Assembly: GCA_009773045.1 (NCBI GenBank)
Contig: WOUV01000055.1
Span: forward strand, 1-37,487
DNA: 37,487 bases
From: Rhodospirillaceae bacterium
GTDB lineage: Bacteria > Pseudomonadota > Alphaproteobacteria > Rhodospirillales > Rhodospirillaceae
Direction: 5' to 3'
The number at the start of each line of letters is the position of its first letter. Position 1 is the stretch's first letter. The position numbers were made by a program, and so were the translations under genes. Below the pieces are notes generated by a model, which worked only from the letters and a program-made list of their open reading frames with translations, had not been told where the DNA came from and ran no database searches. This document shows positions 10,425 through 19,690 of this stretch, in pieces.

Positions 10425-10521
10425 GGAATCGAAGAGGGTGTGGGGGGAGGCTTAGCCTCCCCCCACGGTGTGTTTTTTGTTACGGGGAAGGCTTGCCTCT
10501 CCCCACACCCCCCTCGATTCC
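10425..10521. repeat. Compound inverted-repeat element with two nested hairpins
   Basis: Outer arms GGAATCGAAGAGGGTGTGGGGGGAGGC and GCCTCTCCCCACACCCCCCTCGATTCC are near-complementary. An inner perfect palindrome GTGGGGGGAGGCT-T-AGCCTCCCCCCAC lies at 10440-10466, and a second hairpin GGGGAAGGC-TT-GCCTCTCCCC follows. Confidence 0.85.
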
Positions 10522-12210
10522 TTATTCTGGATTCATGACGATGTAGCCACACGGACATTCCGAGGCGCACACGCCGCAACCCTTGCAGTATTCGTAATCG
10601 AACACATAATGCGATCCGTCCTTGGCCAGAGCCGTCGTTTTGATGACGGCATTGTCGGGACAGAAGGTCCAGCAGTTATCGCAGGCAAGGCAGTTCCCGC
10701 ATGAAAAACAGCGAGCGGCCTCCCGGGTGATGGCGGCACCCGACAGCGGCCCGTCGATTTCCGCCGTATCCGTCCGCTCCGCCACCGGCAGAATAGGCTC
10801 CTCCACCCGTGGCGCCGGCTCGAAATAGTTGAGATTGATATGCGCAAAGTCGATGGTGTCGCGCCCGTTTTCCTCCGGGTCATCGCCCTGGCGGATGTAG
10901 GCGTCGATGGCTATTGCCGCTAGCCGCCCGTCGCCAATGGCGGCGGAAACCGTGCCCCGATCGCCGCGTGCATCACCTCCGACAAACACCCCCGGGGTGT
11001 GGTCCAGGCGGCCAAAAGGATTGTTGGGCCGAAAGTACTCCTTTCCCCCCAGCAGCGTGCTGAAACCGGTTGGCTCGACGTTTTCGCCGATGGCCGGAAT
11101 CACCATGTCGGCATGCAAAAGGGTCTCGGTCCCCTCGAACGCGATGCGCCCCGTGCGTCCGCTTTTGGTGGGCAGCTTGCGCAAGGCCACCATTTCGACC
11201 CCGACGACCTTGGAACCCCGGAACAAAAGCCGCTGGATGGTGCGGTGCGGATGGATGGTTATCCCCTCCTCGACCGCCTGATTCAATTCTCGCGGGACGA
11301 CGTTGATGATGTCGTCCGGCTCGGTCCCCGGCCCTGGCAGGCCGGAGGCCGTGACCAGATGGACCTCCTTCACCCCGGCCCGCTTCATGGCCCGGCACAG
11401 ATCGAGGGCGGTATTGCCGCCGCCATGCAGGATGACCGATTGCGGGGTGGGCAGGGACCCGGCCGCGACCCATTCCTGCAACAGTTCAAGGGCGGTACGG
11501 TGATCGGTCGGCACGGCGCCATCGACGCTCCAAGCCTTGGCCTTCGCGGTTCCAGGGGCCAGGAACAGCGCCCGGTAATCACTGCGCAGTTCATCGATGT
11601 GCACATCAACGCCCAGCCGAGTGCGCCCGCGAAATTCAATTCCAAGGCCCAGGATGCGCGTGATATCGGCATCCAGCACATCCCGTGGCAGCCGGTTGAT
11701 GGGAATGGCCGAACGCAACAACCCCCCCGCTTCGGGCAGGGCATCGAACAGCGTCACCTGATAGCCACGGCGACGCAGGTGATAGGCGGCGCTCAGCCCC
11801 GCCGGTCCGGCTCCCACCACCGCCACCGCCGCCCCGGCGCCGCGCCCGGGGTCGACCGGATACGTCCATCCCTGCCGACGAGCCTCATCGCCCAGAAAGC
11901 GTTCGATGGAATGGATGGCCAGCGGCGTGTCGAATGATCCCCGGTTGCATGCCTGTTCGCATGGATGGGGACAGATCCGTCCGGTCACGGAGGGCAGCGG
12001 GTTGACAGTGACGATCGTCTCCCACGCCTCACGCGGGTGATTTTCCTGGACCTGGGCAATATAGGCCTGGGCGTCCTCGCCAGCAGGACAGGCGCTGTGG
12101 CAGGGCGCCGCCCAATGCTGATGCTGGGGGCGACTGGTGCGCCAGGTTCCGGTCTTGAAATCGGTGGAGGTGCCGGGCAAGGCATACCCGCCTCGGGTAA
12201 GCACTAGCAT
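10522..12210 (-). CDS. GltD-like NAD(P)/FAD-binding oxidoreductase fused to a C-terminal 2x[4Fe-4S] ferredoxin (PorD-like) domain
   Basis: GltD-type N-terminus (CHSACPAGEDAQAYIAQVQENHPREAW..ICPHPCEQACNRG), VVGAGPAGLSAAYHLRRRGYQVTLFDALPEAGGLL, and C-terminal CFSCGNCLACDNCWTFCPDNAV...YCKGCGVCASECPCGYI. Confidence 0.88.
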   Translation of the reverse strand: MLVLTRGGYALPGTSTDFKTGTWRTSRPQHQHWAAPCHSACPAGEDAQAYIAQVQENHPREAWETIVTVNPLPSVTGRICPHPCEQACNRGSFDTPLAIHSIERFLGDEARRQGWTYPVDPGRGAGAAVAVVGAGPAGLSAAYHLRRRGYQVTLFDALPEAGGLLRSAIPINRLPRDVLDADITRILGLGIEFRGRTRLGVDVHIDELRSDYRALFLAPGTAKAKAWSVDGAVPTDHRTALELLQEWVAAGSLPTPQSVILHGGGNTALDLCRAMKRAGVKEVHLVTASGLPGPGTEPDDIINVVPRELNQAVEEGITIHPHRTIQRLLFRGSKVVGVEMVALRKLPTKSGRTGRIAFEGTETLLHADMVIPAIGENVEPTGFSTLLGGKEYFRPNNPFGRLDHTPGVFVGGDARGDRGTVSAAIGDGRLAAIAIDAYIRQGDDPEENGRDTIDFAHINLNYFEPAPRVEEPILPVAERTDTAEIDGPLSGAAITREAARCFSCGNCLACDNCWTFCPDNAVIKTTALAKDGSHYVFDYEYCKGCGVCASECPCGYIVMNPE

Positions 12211-12222
12211 GATTTTTTCTCC

Positions 12223-13332
12223 TCAGGCCACGAGTCCGCCGCGCCGGACGGTATCGGCCCCTTCGCTGTCCAGGGGGTCTGCCTCCTCGCCGCGGAGGTT
12301 GAACTTCTCGATCGTGTGGTCGGCAAGCGCCTGGAGATGCTCGCGCTCCTCGCGCGCCCGCGGATCGTTCGAAAACAGATGGCGAAAACGGTTCTGAAGT
12401 TTCAGATAGTCGGTGACAGGTTTGGGATTGCGCAACGGCATCACCCCGGCCACCTCGCCGCGTTCGAACTCCACCAGTGGGAACAGGCCTGTTTGCACGG
12501 CGAGTCGCGCCACTTCGACCGTGACGGAACTTTCATGACCCCAGCCGAGCGGGCACGGGCAATGCACTTGCAGAAAGGTCGGCCCCTCCACCTCCATCGC
12601 CCGGCGCACCTTGCGACGCAGATCGACTGGATAGGCGACCGATGCACTGGCCGCATAGGGGATATGGTGAGCGGCGATGATGCTCAGAAGATCTTTTTTC
12701 AAATGCCGCTTGCCCATCCGCTCCAGCCCGGCGGGTGAGGTGGTGGTGGCGGCGGCATGGGGCGTCGAGCCCGACCGCTGAACGCCGGTGTTCATATAGG
12801 CTTCGTTATCATAGCATACATAAAGCACGTTGTGCATGCGCTCCAGCATGCCCGACAATGCCTGAAAGCCAATGTCGAAGGTGCCGCCGTCCCCGCCCTG
12901 GGCGATGACCTTGGTGGACTTGCCAAGGTGCTTCATCGCCGCCTCGACCCCCGCCGCGATGGCCGCCGAATTTTCGAACAGGGAATGAATCCAGGGCACA
13001 CGCCAAGCCGACTGCGGCCAGGGAGAGGTGAAAATCTCAAGACAGCCCGTGGCATTGGTGAGAATCACATCAGGTCCGGCGGATTCCGCCACCAGCCTAG
13101 CCCCCAGGGCTTCGCCACAGCCCTGACAGGCGCGATGGCCGGCCTCCAGGCCGCGGAAGGCCGGCTGGTGCTCGCGCAACTCGGCGATGGAGAATGCCGT
13201 GCCGGCCCGCGCAGGCGCCTCGTTCGACCCACGCTTGTCCTTCAATCTGTTACGGAGCGCGGCCTTGCGGGCCGCGATATCGGTCGTTGTGTCAACGGAC
13301 GTTTCAACCGCCGTATCATCGGTGGTCGTCAT
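12223..13332 (-). CDS. 2-oxoacid:acceptor oxidoreductase beta subunit (TPP-binding, PorB-like)
   Basis: GHRACQGCGEALGARLV, ATGCLEIF, GGDGGTFDIGFQALSG, YVCYDNEAYMNTGVQRSGSTPHAA are PorB motifs. Confidence 0.9.
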   Translation of the reverse strand: MTTTDDTAVETSVDTTTDIAARKAALRNRLKDKRGSNEAPARAGTAFSIAELREHQPAFRGLEAGHRACQGCGEALGARLVAESAGPDVILTNATGCLEIFTSPWPQSAWRVPWIHSLFENSAAIAAGVEAAMKHLGKSTKVIAQGGDGGTFDIGFQALSGMLERMHNVLYVCYDNEAYMNTGVQRSGSTPHAAATTTSPAGLERMGKRHLKKDLLSIIAAHHIPYAASASVAYPVDLRRKVRRAMEVEGPTFLQVHCPCPLGWGHESSVTVEVARLAVQTGLFPLVEFERGEVAGVMPLRNPKPVTDYLKLQNRFRHLFSNDPRAREEREHLQALADHTIEKFNLRGEEADPLDSEGADTVRRGGLVA

Positions 13333-13344
13333 GACGATCCTCCT

Positions 13345-14520
13345 TTACCGGTCTTCCACCGGGAGCTTTTCCGGCTCCAGGTCGAAGATTTCAAACCATG
13401 CCGGTTCGTCCGCCCGCGTGATGGCCTCCACCAGGCGGGGATAAATCTCGATCGGCACATCGCGCCCCCCCAGGCCGACGGCATAATTATGGATGCGCGG
13501 CAGCTGCGTCAGGGTGGTGGCGAGGCTGCGCACCTCCATGCCGACGATTCCCCCCGATCCCGGGGCGATGGCGCGTTCCAGCACCACCAAATCCCGCACG
13601 CCTTGCAACACTTCGCGCAAAGCCGCCATCGGGAAAGGCCGGTACGCCCGCAGCTTGATCAGCTTCACCGGGCGGTCCTGCGGGAAAAGCTGCATGCTTT
13701 CCTGTACGGTGGAGCAGACCGAACCCAGCGCGAGAATCGCCACGTCCGCTTCCGCCGGCCCGACAACCGACAGCAGCCCCCCCCCCGAACGTCCGATGAT
13801 TCCGGCATAATCACGGTCGGCGGCCATGATTTCCGTCGTCGCGCGCAGCACGGCCTGGTGCTGGGAATGACGCGCCTCGGTGAAGAACGACGGATCGACG
13901 CACGTGCCGAGCGACAAGGGATTGCGCGAATCGAGCGCGCGGCTGAAATGATAGGGCGGCAGAAAGCGGTCCACCTGCTCCTGGGTCGGCAGGTCGATGG
14001 GTTCCAGCGTGTGGGTCAGCACGAAACCATCGACGCACACCATCACCGGCACCTCGGTGCGTTCGGCGATTCGGAACGCCTGGATGGTGGTATCCACCGC
14101 CTCCTGATTGTCGGCACAATACAGCTGAATCCAGCCGGAATCACGCACGGCCATGGAATCCTGCTGGTCGTTCCAGATGTTCAAGGGCGCGCCGACGGCA
14201 CGGTTGGCGCAGGTCATGACCATCGGTATTCGCATGCCGGAAATGTTGTAGAGCACTTCCGCCATCAGCAGGATGCCTTGCGAGGAACTGGCCGTATAGG
14301 CACGCACGCCGGACGCCGCCGCGCCCAAAGCCACGGAAGCCGCCGAGAACTCGCTTTCGACACTCACCAGCTCGCACCGCAATCGTCCATCGGCAACGAG
14401 TTTCGAGATGTTTTCGACGATATGAGTCTGCGGCGTGATGGGATAGGCCGCAACGACTCCAGGACGGCACAGCCCGACGGCTTGGGCAAGCGCCTGGGAC
14501 CCTTCAAGCGCTGAGAGCAT
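13345..14520 (-). CDS. 2-oxoacid:acceptor oxidoreductase alpha subunit (PorA-like)
   Basis: GSQALAQAVGLCRPGVVAAYPITPQTHIVENISKLV, SSSQGILLMAEVLYNISGMRIPMVM, DGFVLTHT; adjacent to PorB and PorG. Confidence 0.9.
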   Translation of the reverse strand: MLSALEGSQALAQAVGLCRPGVVAAYPITPQTHIVENISKLVADGRLRCELVSVESEFSAASVALGAAASGVRAYTASSSQGILLMAEVLYNISGMRIPMVMTCANRAVGAPLNIWNDQQDSMAVRDSGWIQLYCADNQEAVDTTIQAFRIAERTEVPVMVCVDGFVLTHTLEPIDLPTQEQVDRFLPPYHFSRALDSRNPLSLGTCVDPSFFTEARHSQHQAVLRATTEIMAADRDYAGIIGRSGGGLLSVVGPAEADVAILALGSVCSTVQESMQLFPQDRPVKLIKLRAYRPFPMAALREVLQGVRDLVVLERAIAPGSGGIVGMEVRSLATTLTQLPRIHNYAVGLGGRDVPIEIYPRLVEAITRADEPAWFEIFDLEPEKLPVEDR

Positions 14521-15079
14521 GGGTGATGTCCTTCCACGATTCGGTCGGCACTTGATCGGCCGCCATGTCCACGAGCTTTAGGTTCTTTTCCAGCACATCG
14601 CCCTTGAAACGGGCCGAAAGCGCCTTGATCAGGGCTTCCCGGGGCAGAAGGCCGGTGAGACTCGCAAAGGCCGACAGCAGGGCGACGTTGGCGAGCGGCT
14701 TGCCGGTCATCTGCAAGGCCATCTGAGCGGCGGCAAAGGAAACGACCGCCTTGCCGGTCTCCCCCGACAATTCTTCCGAAGAACGGGGGGAATTGACAAG
14801 GATACCGCCCCCTTCCCGCAAGCCATCCAGCACGCCCGCCACGTTCAGAAGGCCGGGGTCCTGGATGATGAGAAAGGCGGGCGTGCGGACTTGGGAGCGG
14901 CGCAGGATGGGCTTGGCATCGATGCGCACGAAAGCCATCACCGGTGCCCCCCGGCGCTCGGCGCCAAAATTCGGAAAGGCCTGGCAGTACCGCCCCACTT
15001 CGAAGGCCGCGGAGGCGAGCAGGTATGCCGCCACCACGTTCCCCTGGCCTCCTCGGCCATGAATGCGAATCTCGATCAT
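14504..15079 (-). CDS. 2-oxoacid:acceptor oxidoreductase gamma subunit (PorG-like)
   Basis: MIEIRIHGRGGQGNVVAAYLLASAAFEVGRYCQAFPNFGAERRGAPVMAFVRID. The likely start is the MIEIRIHG methionine inside ORF 14504..15115. Overlaps the porA start. Confidence 0.9.
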   Translation of the reverse strand: MIEIRIHGRGGQGNVVAAYLLASAAFEVGRYCQAFPNFGAERRGAPVMAFVRIDAKPILRRSQVRTPAFLIIQDPGLLNVAGVLDGLREGGGILVNSPRSSEELSGETGKAVVSFAAAQMALQMTGKPLANVALLSAFASLTGLLPREALIKALSARFKGDVLEKNLKLVDMAADQVPTESWKDITHALSA

Positions 15080-15359
15080 TGCTCCCCGTTCGTGTGGTTT
15101 GCCGCGCTGGACCATGACGTCCCTGTCATGCCCCGCCTCCGACCCGGTCGATGAGGAAGATAAAGGCTGGTCGTCTTTTTGCCTAGGCGAAAATGTGTCC
15201 AGGGGATTCCCTTTTCTCCAGGCCTCCCCTGCCGCAGGATCAGGGGGCTTTTCCGCGCAGGGGTGTTTTGTGGATGGTCTTGATATTCCACTTGTGGGAA
15301 ACGGGACTCGAACCGTGTATAAGTCCTGGCAGTTGGTTCAATGGAAAGGACACGCGATC

Positions 15360-15647
15360 ATGAGGGGGATTGTTGCCGCAACGCTGGCTGTCGGAGGTGC
15401 TGGTGGTTGTGCCTCCCAGGAGGATGCCTTGATCCGGCTGGAAATCGAGGAAGGAATCGGCGCGGCGGTGGGGGCGATCATCGGCGGGCCGGTCGGTTTC
15501 ATGCTTGGTTCCGGTCTCGGTTCGATTGGGGGGGCGGCCGGTGGTGCTCTGGTGGGGAGTGCGGCCGGTCTCACGATCGGGGATGCCATCGCCGACACCG
15601 ATCCGGACCGAACCGACGATGGCCTGATCGATCTGCAACTCGAGTGA
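15360..15647 (+). CDS. Glycine-zipper lipoprotein
   Basis: MRGIVAATLAVGGAGGCASQ (lipobox-like GGC) followed by the glycine zipper IGAAVGAIIGGPVGFMLGSGLGSIGGAAGGALVGSAAGLTIGDAIAD. Confidence 0.6.
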   Translation: MRGIVAATLAVGGAGGCASQEDALIRLEIEEGIGAAVGAIIGGPVGFMLGSGLGSIGGAAGGALVGSAAGLTIGDAIADTDPDRTDDGLIDLQLE

Positions 15648-15778
15648 CGGAAACGATTGCTCCAGAACCAAGGAAAACGCCTTCATGCCCGTTCCAGCCC
15701 GGCGGAGCGGAAAAGACGTGTGTTTCGGGATAGCATGAGGCACGTTTTGAATATGAGGCACGTTTTGGAAAGGCCTTT

Positions 15779-16633
15779 TTGATGGATGCGCATATCCTGA
15801 CCATCACCTGTCCCGACACGTTCGGCATCGTGGCGGCCGTTTCTGGATTTCTGGCCGAACATGACGCTTTCATCACCGAAGCGGCTCAGTATGGCGATCC
15901 CTACTCGAAACGGTTCTTCATGCGCACGGTGTTCACCTTGGGTCCCCTGGCCCCGCCGCGGGACGTTCTGGCCAAGAAGTTCGCGACCATTGCCCAGCGT
16001 TTCCAGATGATCTGGCACCTGCACGATGGCCAAAAGCGGGCGCGGCTGTTGATTGCCGTGTCGAAATTCGGGCACTGCTTGAACGATCTTTTGCATCGCT
16101 ACAACACGGGAGCGTTGCCGGTTGATATCCTTGCCGTGGTCTCCAATCACGAGGATCTGCGTAAATTGGTCGAATGGCACGGTATAAATTACCATCTTCT
16201 GCCGGTCACGGGGGCGAACCGGGGCGCGCAGGAACAGAAAATGCTCGATCTTGTGGATGAACGCGACATCGATCTCGTGGTTCTTGCACGGTATATGCAA
16301 GTTCTTTCGCCCGAGGCGTGTTCCGTGCTGCGGGGACGCTGCATCAATATTCACCATTCCTTTCTGCCCAGTTTCAAGGGGGCCAAACCCTATCACCAGG
16401 CGCACACCCGGGGTGTCAAGATCATTGGCGCCACGGCCCATTACGTCACGAGCGATCTTGACGAAGGCCCCATCATCGAGCAGGCCGTCGAGCGAGTCGA
16501 TCATACCCACACGCCGGAAGATCTGGTGGCCCTCGGCGCGGATCTTGAAAATGTGGTCTTGGCGCGGGCCGTTCGCTATCATATCGAGCACAGGGTATTG
16601 TTGAATGGTCCCAAAACCGTTGTTTTCAGGTAA
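15779..16633 (+). CDS. purU: Formyltetrahydrofolate deformylase
   Basis: ACT-like N-terminus (HILTITCPDTFGIVAAVSGFLAEHDAFITEAAQYGD) and formyltransferase-like domain (VSNHEDLRKLVEW, VLARYMQVLSPE, NIHHSFLPSFKGAKPYHQAHTRGVKIIGATAHYVTSDLDEGPIIEQ). Confidence 0.95.
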   Translation: MMDAHILTITCPDTFGIVAAVSGFLAEHDAFITEAAQYGDPYSKRFFMRTVFTLGPLAPPRDVLAKKFATIAQRFQMIWHLHDGQKRARLLIAVSKFGHCLNDLLHRYNTGALPVDILAVVSNHEDLRKLVEWHGINYHLLPVTGANRGAQEQKMLDLVDERDIDLVVLARYMQVLSPEACSVLRGRCINIHHSFLPSFKGAKPYHQAHTRGVKIIGATAHYVTSDLDEGPIIEQAVERVDHTHTPEDLVALGADLENVVLARAVRYHIEHRVLLNGPKTVVFR

Positions 16634-16686
16634 AGTAGTCTTTACCATAACGGATTGATCGCACGGGTTCTCCCGCGGGGAGGAAG

Positions 16687-17396
16687 GTGAAGACGGTGGC
16701 TGGTGACGGCAGAGAATTAGACCGGATTCATTTTTTTTCGAGTCTGGCTCAGCGAGAACGGGAGTTGATCTCCCGACATGGGAAATGGAAAAAATTCAAT
16801 CCCGGCGAGCCGATTATTGACCGCCAGGCCGAGTCGCGGGACATCTATTTCGTCGTCACCGGGCGGGTGCGAATCATCATCTATTCCATGGGGGGGCGGG
16901 AGGTGGCTCTGGCCGATCTGGTGCCGGGGGAATATTTCGGCGAACTCGCGGCCATTGATGGGGCGCCCCGTTCGGCCAGCGTTATGGCGGTGGAGGCGAC
17001 GGTGGTCATGGCCATGTCGCCCGAACAGTTCGTCCGCCTCATCAGCGAGCACCCGACGCTGGCCCTTGATGTCATGCGCCGACTGACCTCCATCGTGCGC
17101 CATGCCACAGATCGGATTATGGAACTGTCGACCCTTGGGGCCAACAACCGTGTCCATGCCGAGTTGCTCCGCCAGGCCCGCGCCGCTGGCAGGGACGACT
17201 CGGGAAAGGTGGTGCTGCGCGGCCCATTCCCGTTCACAGCGATATTGCGAGTCGCGTGAGCACGACCCGGGAAACCGTGGCCCGCGTTCTCAACGAACTC
17301 GCCCGCGGCCACATCATCCGGCGGGAACGGGATGCTCTGGTCGTGCTCGACTTGACGCGCCTGGAAGCTTTGGTTGAAGAAGTGCGTGGGGAATGA
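16687..17396 (+). pseudogene. Crp/Fnr-family regulator with a frameshift between cNMP-binding and HTH domains
   Basis: cNMP-binding part (GEPIIDRQAESRDIYFVVTGRVRIIIYSMGGREVALADLVPGEYFGELAAIDGAPRSASVMA) in frame of 16687. The HTH part PIPVHSDIASRVSTTRETVARVLNELARGHIIRRERDALVVLDLTRLEALVEEVRGE* is in another frame; the shift is near 17222-17226. Confidence 0.85.
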
Positions 17397-17980
17397 TGCA
17401 CGGAAAGACCTGGGAACACTTCGCTCATTTTGTACGGAGAAGTCTTGATGAGGACCGATCACGGCTGAAAGAGAGTGTTGACCTTGTTTTATGGCGCGTT
17501 TTCGGGCAGGGGATCCACTCAGGGCAGCGCGGTCTTTTCCTGAAACAGGAAATTTCACCCTTCTGTGATGATTATCACAGCACACGGCAACGATTTTTGA
17601 GAACATGGCCTCAATGGTACAGCACCTGGTGACGCCAACCCATCCCGAAAAGGTGGCACGGCATCCGGTATCGGAAACCAGGAGCTTACCAGTTGTCGGT
17701 ATCCTCTTTTGAGTCCGGTTCTGGCCGGGCGAGGTTCACCCGTTTCAACGCTTGAAGGGCCGGCCCCACCAGAGAAGCGGCGGCGCGGCGCACGGCGCGA
17801 AAACCACGAGATCCAGACACCTCCCCGCGGTGAAGGGGGTGTCTTGAAGAGAAGCGTTAGGGATTTTGGTTCGTCCGCACGGCGCACCAAAAGACACTTC
17901 CCCGTGCGCTCCACACCCCTTATCGCAAGGCAGCAAACAAAACGGCGGACACGCACGGCGGCGTTCGTATTTCAAGATAC

Positions 17981-18023
17981 GCCCTCAAGGAACCTTGATC
18001 GGTCACGATCAAGGCTCAAGGGC
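17981..18023 (-). repeat. Hairpin repeat, copy A, directly downstream of rpmG (possible terminator/REP-like)
   Basis: Minus strand GCCCTTGAGCCTTGATCGTGACCGATCAAGGTTCCTTGAGGGC folds with stem CCTTGATC/GATCAAGG inside outer GCCCTTGAG/CTTGAGGGC (with G-U pairs). Contains GGTCACGATCAAGGCTCAA at 18001-18019 (+). Confidence 0.75.
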
Positions 18024-18024
18024 A

Positions 18025-18192
18025 TTATTTGATCTTGGTCTCGCGAAAAACGACATGTTTGCGGGCAACGGGATCGTACTTGCGGAACTCCAGCTTTTTG
18101 GTGGTCTTGCGTGGATTTTTTTTGGCCACGTAGAAATAGCCGGTTCCCCCGGTGCTTTCGAGCTTGATCAGAACGGTCGCGGGTTTTGCCAT
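18025..18192 (-). CDS. rpmG: 50S ribosomal protein L33
   Basis: [55 protein letters not shown], 55 aa. Below the ORF-track length limit; read directly from the sequence. Confidence 0.96.
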   Translation of the reverse strand: MAKPATVLIKLESTGGTGYFYVAKKNPRKTTKKLEFRKYDPVARKHVVFRETKIK

Positions 18193-18286
18193 GGTATTTT
18201 CCTGATGACGGTCACGGATTCAAAAAAGGTTCATCCGCGCGGTCCCCCCCGTCAAACGACGGAACGCGGAAACGGGCTTCTGCTTC

Positions 18287-18706
18287 TTATGCCGCGGGCT
18301 TGTGCCTTTCGTGCGGTTCGCCGATATGGGTGAGTAATGGGTCGGCAATCTGGTCCGTGCGTCCCTTGGCCGTGAAATAGGCGGAGGCGGTTTCATGGCG
18401 CACCTGCTCGATGTCTCCGTGCAACCGGCTTCCCACCTTATCAACCTTGGTGTCAAGGGCCGCCACGTCAGCTTCCAGCCTGATCTGTCCGGCTTTCATG
18501 TCGGCGATATCGGCTTCCAGTTTGGCCTGCCCGGCTTCCAGCTTGGCCTGCTTGATTTCCAGCCTGTCCTGTCCGGCTTTCAGATCGGCGATATCGGCTT
18601 TTATGGGGGCGAGTTCACGCTTTACGGAGGCGTCAAGGGCGATGATGGCTTCCAAAATCTCGCTCTTCTCGGTCTTGTCCATGACGAGGCCCCTCGCAGG
18701 TGACAC
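18287..18706 (-). CDS. Coiled-coil protein with 14-residue tandem repeats
   Basis: AGQDRLEIKQAKLE / AGQAKLEADIADMK / AGQIRLEADVAALD repeat units in a predicted helical protein. Confidence 0.5.
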   Translation of the reverse strand: MSPARGLVMDKTEKSEILEAIIALDASVKRELAPIKADIADLKAGQDRLEIKQAKLEAGQAKLEADIADMKAGQIRLEADVAALDTKVDKVGSRLHGDIEQVRHETASAYFTAKGRTDQIADPLLTHIGEPHERHKPAA

Positions 18707-18767
18707 AGGCGTTCAGCCTATCCGATCTGGCCACAGGGAGCAATGGCACAAATAAGACAAAAAGAAG

Positions 18768-19031
18768 TCATGACGGTTTGTCCGGAACAAGGCGAGCGAA
18801 GGGGGCATCGAGGAAGTGGACGGCCTTGCAGGGAATCTTGCGCGCAAGGCCCACCACATCCACGAGAAGATCACATGCAATAATATCCCCGGGACGAAGG
18901 GCCTGTCCCCCGATGGCAATCCTGGCCCCGCCGTGCGATACATCCTGCAAGGCAGCCACCATGCCCTTGATCGACACATATTATTCGCGTCCTTCGACGC
19001 GAAGATGACGTCTTTTGTTATGGTGCCCCAT
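18768..19031 (-). pseudogene. PilZ-domain protein with an in-frame ochre codon
   Basis: One frame reads MGHHNKRRHLRVEGRE*YVSIKGMVAALQDVSHGGARIAIGGQALRPGDIIACDLLVDVVGLARKIPCKAVHFLDAPFARLVPDKPS*. The RRHLR (RxxxR-type) motif precedes TAA 18981-18983 and DVSHGGARI ([DN]xSxxG) follows it. Confidence 0.7.
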
Positions 19032-19094
19032 GGCTCTTTCCTTGACTTCGCGTTTTTTCGGGCCGTGTCCGTGCAGACACCACGCCCGCCTGGT

Positions 19095-19493
19095 TCACTC
19101 CTCGATGTGCTCCATTTCCTCGTCGGAGAAACCGAAGTGATGGCCAATTTCGTGGATCAGCACATGACGCACGACACGGGTCAAATCCTCGCCCATTTCG
19201 CACCAGTAATCAAGAATCGGGCGACGATAAAGAAAGATCATGTCGGGCTGGGCCGCAATGTCATTCACACTTTTATAAGGCAGGGACGTTCCCCGATAAA
19301 GCCCCAACAATTCAAAGGGATTTTCGAGATCCATTTCCTCCTCGGTCTCGGTATCGCAGAACTCCATGATCCGAATCACGACATCGCCCAGGTGGTGCAG
19401 CAACACATCGGGCAGGGTTGTGAATGCCTCGCGGGCAATCAGATCCAGATCAACCAGAGATGGAGGCGTGGTGAAACGCTGATGGCGAGCCAT
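19095..19493 (-). CDS. Metallopeptidase family protein (zincin-like)
   Basis: MARHQRFTTPPSLVDLDLIAREAFTTLPDVLL...VVRHVLIHEIGHHFGFSDEEMEHIEE*; HExxH motif. The ORF-track start at 19886 is probably too far upstream. Confidence 0.82.
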   Translation of the reverse strand: MARHQRFTTPPSLVDLDLIAREAFTTLPDVLLHHLGDVVIRIMEFCDTETEEEMDLENPFELLGLYRGTSLPYKSVNDIAAQPDMIFLYRRPILDYWCEMGEDLTRVVRHVLIHEIGHHFGFSDEEMEHIEE

Positions 19494-19690
19494 GATAGCC
19501 GTAATCCTTTCCGGCAGGCCTCTTGATGAACGCGCGCGGCGCGCCCATTCTTTGGTGACAAAACAAAAAACACTCAGACCCCTCAAGCGTCCGTCTCGAC
19601 TGACGATCAGGGGCCGTCGCAACCGCGGCGGCGCGTCGCAAGGCGGATGCGCCAAAAAGGGCTGCGGGCCGATGGGGGGAAGCCCTGACC

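Noticed and set aside
12757-14514. 585-aa plus-strand ORF
   Set aside because: Antisense to porB/porA with shadow-frame composition; the minus strand has clear motifs.
15683-16648. 321-aa minus-strand ORF
   Set aside because: Antisense to purU, which has unambiguous motifs.
17441-17465. GACCGATCACGGCTGAAAG as a fourth copy of the GGTCACGATCAAGGCTCAA repeat
   Set aside because: Only partial similarity and no hairpin; below what I would trust without an alignment.
17816-17843. Hairpin GACACCTCCCC..GGGGGTGTC in the 17.6-18.0 kb gap
   Set aside because: Stem is short with a wobble pair and no neighbouring gene end was identified; kept only as a note, not called as an element.
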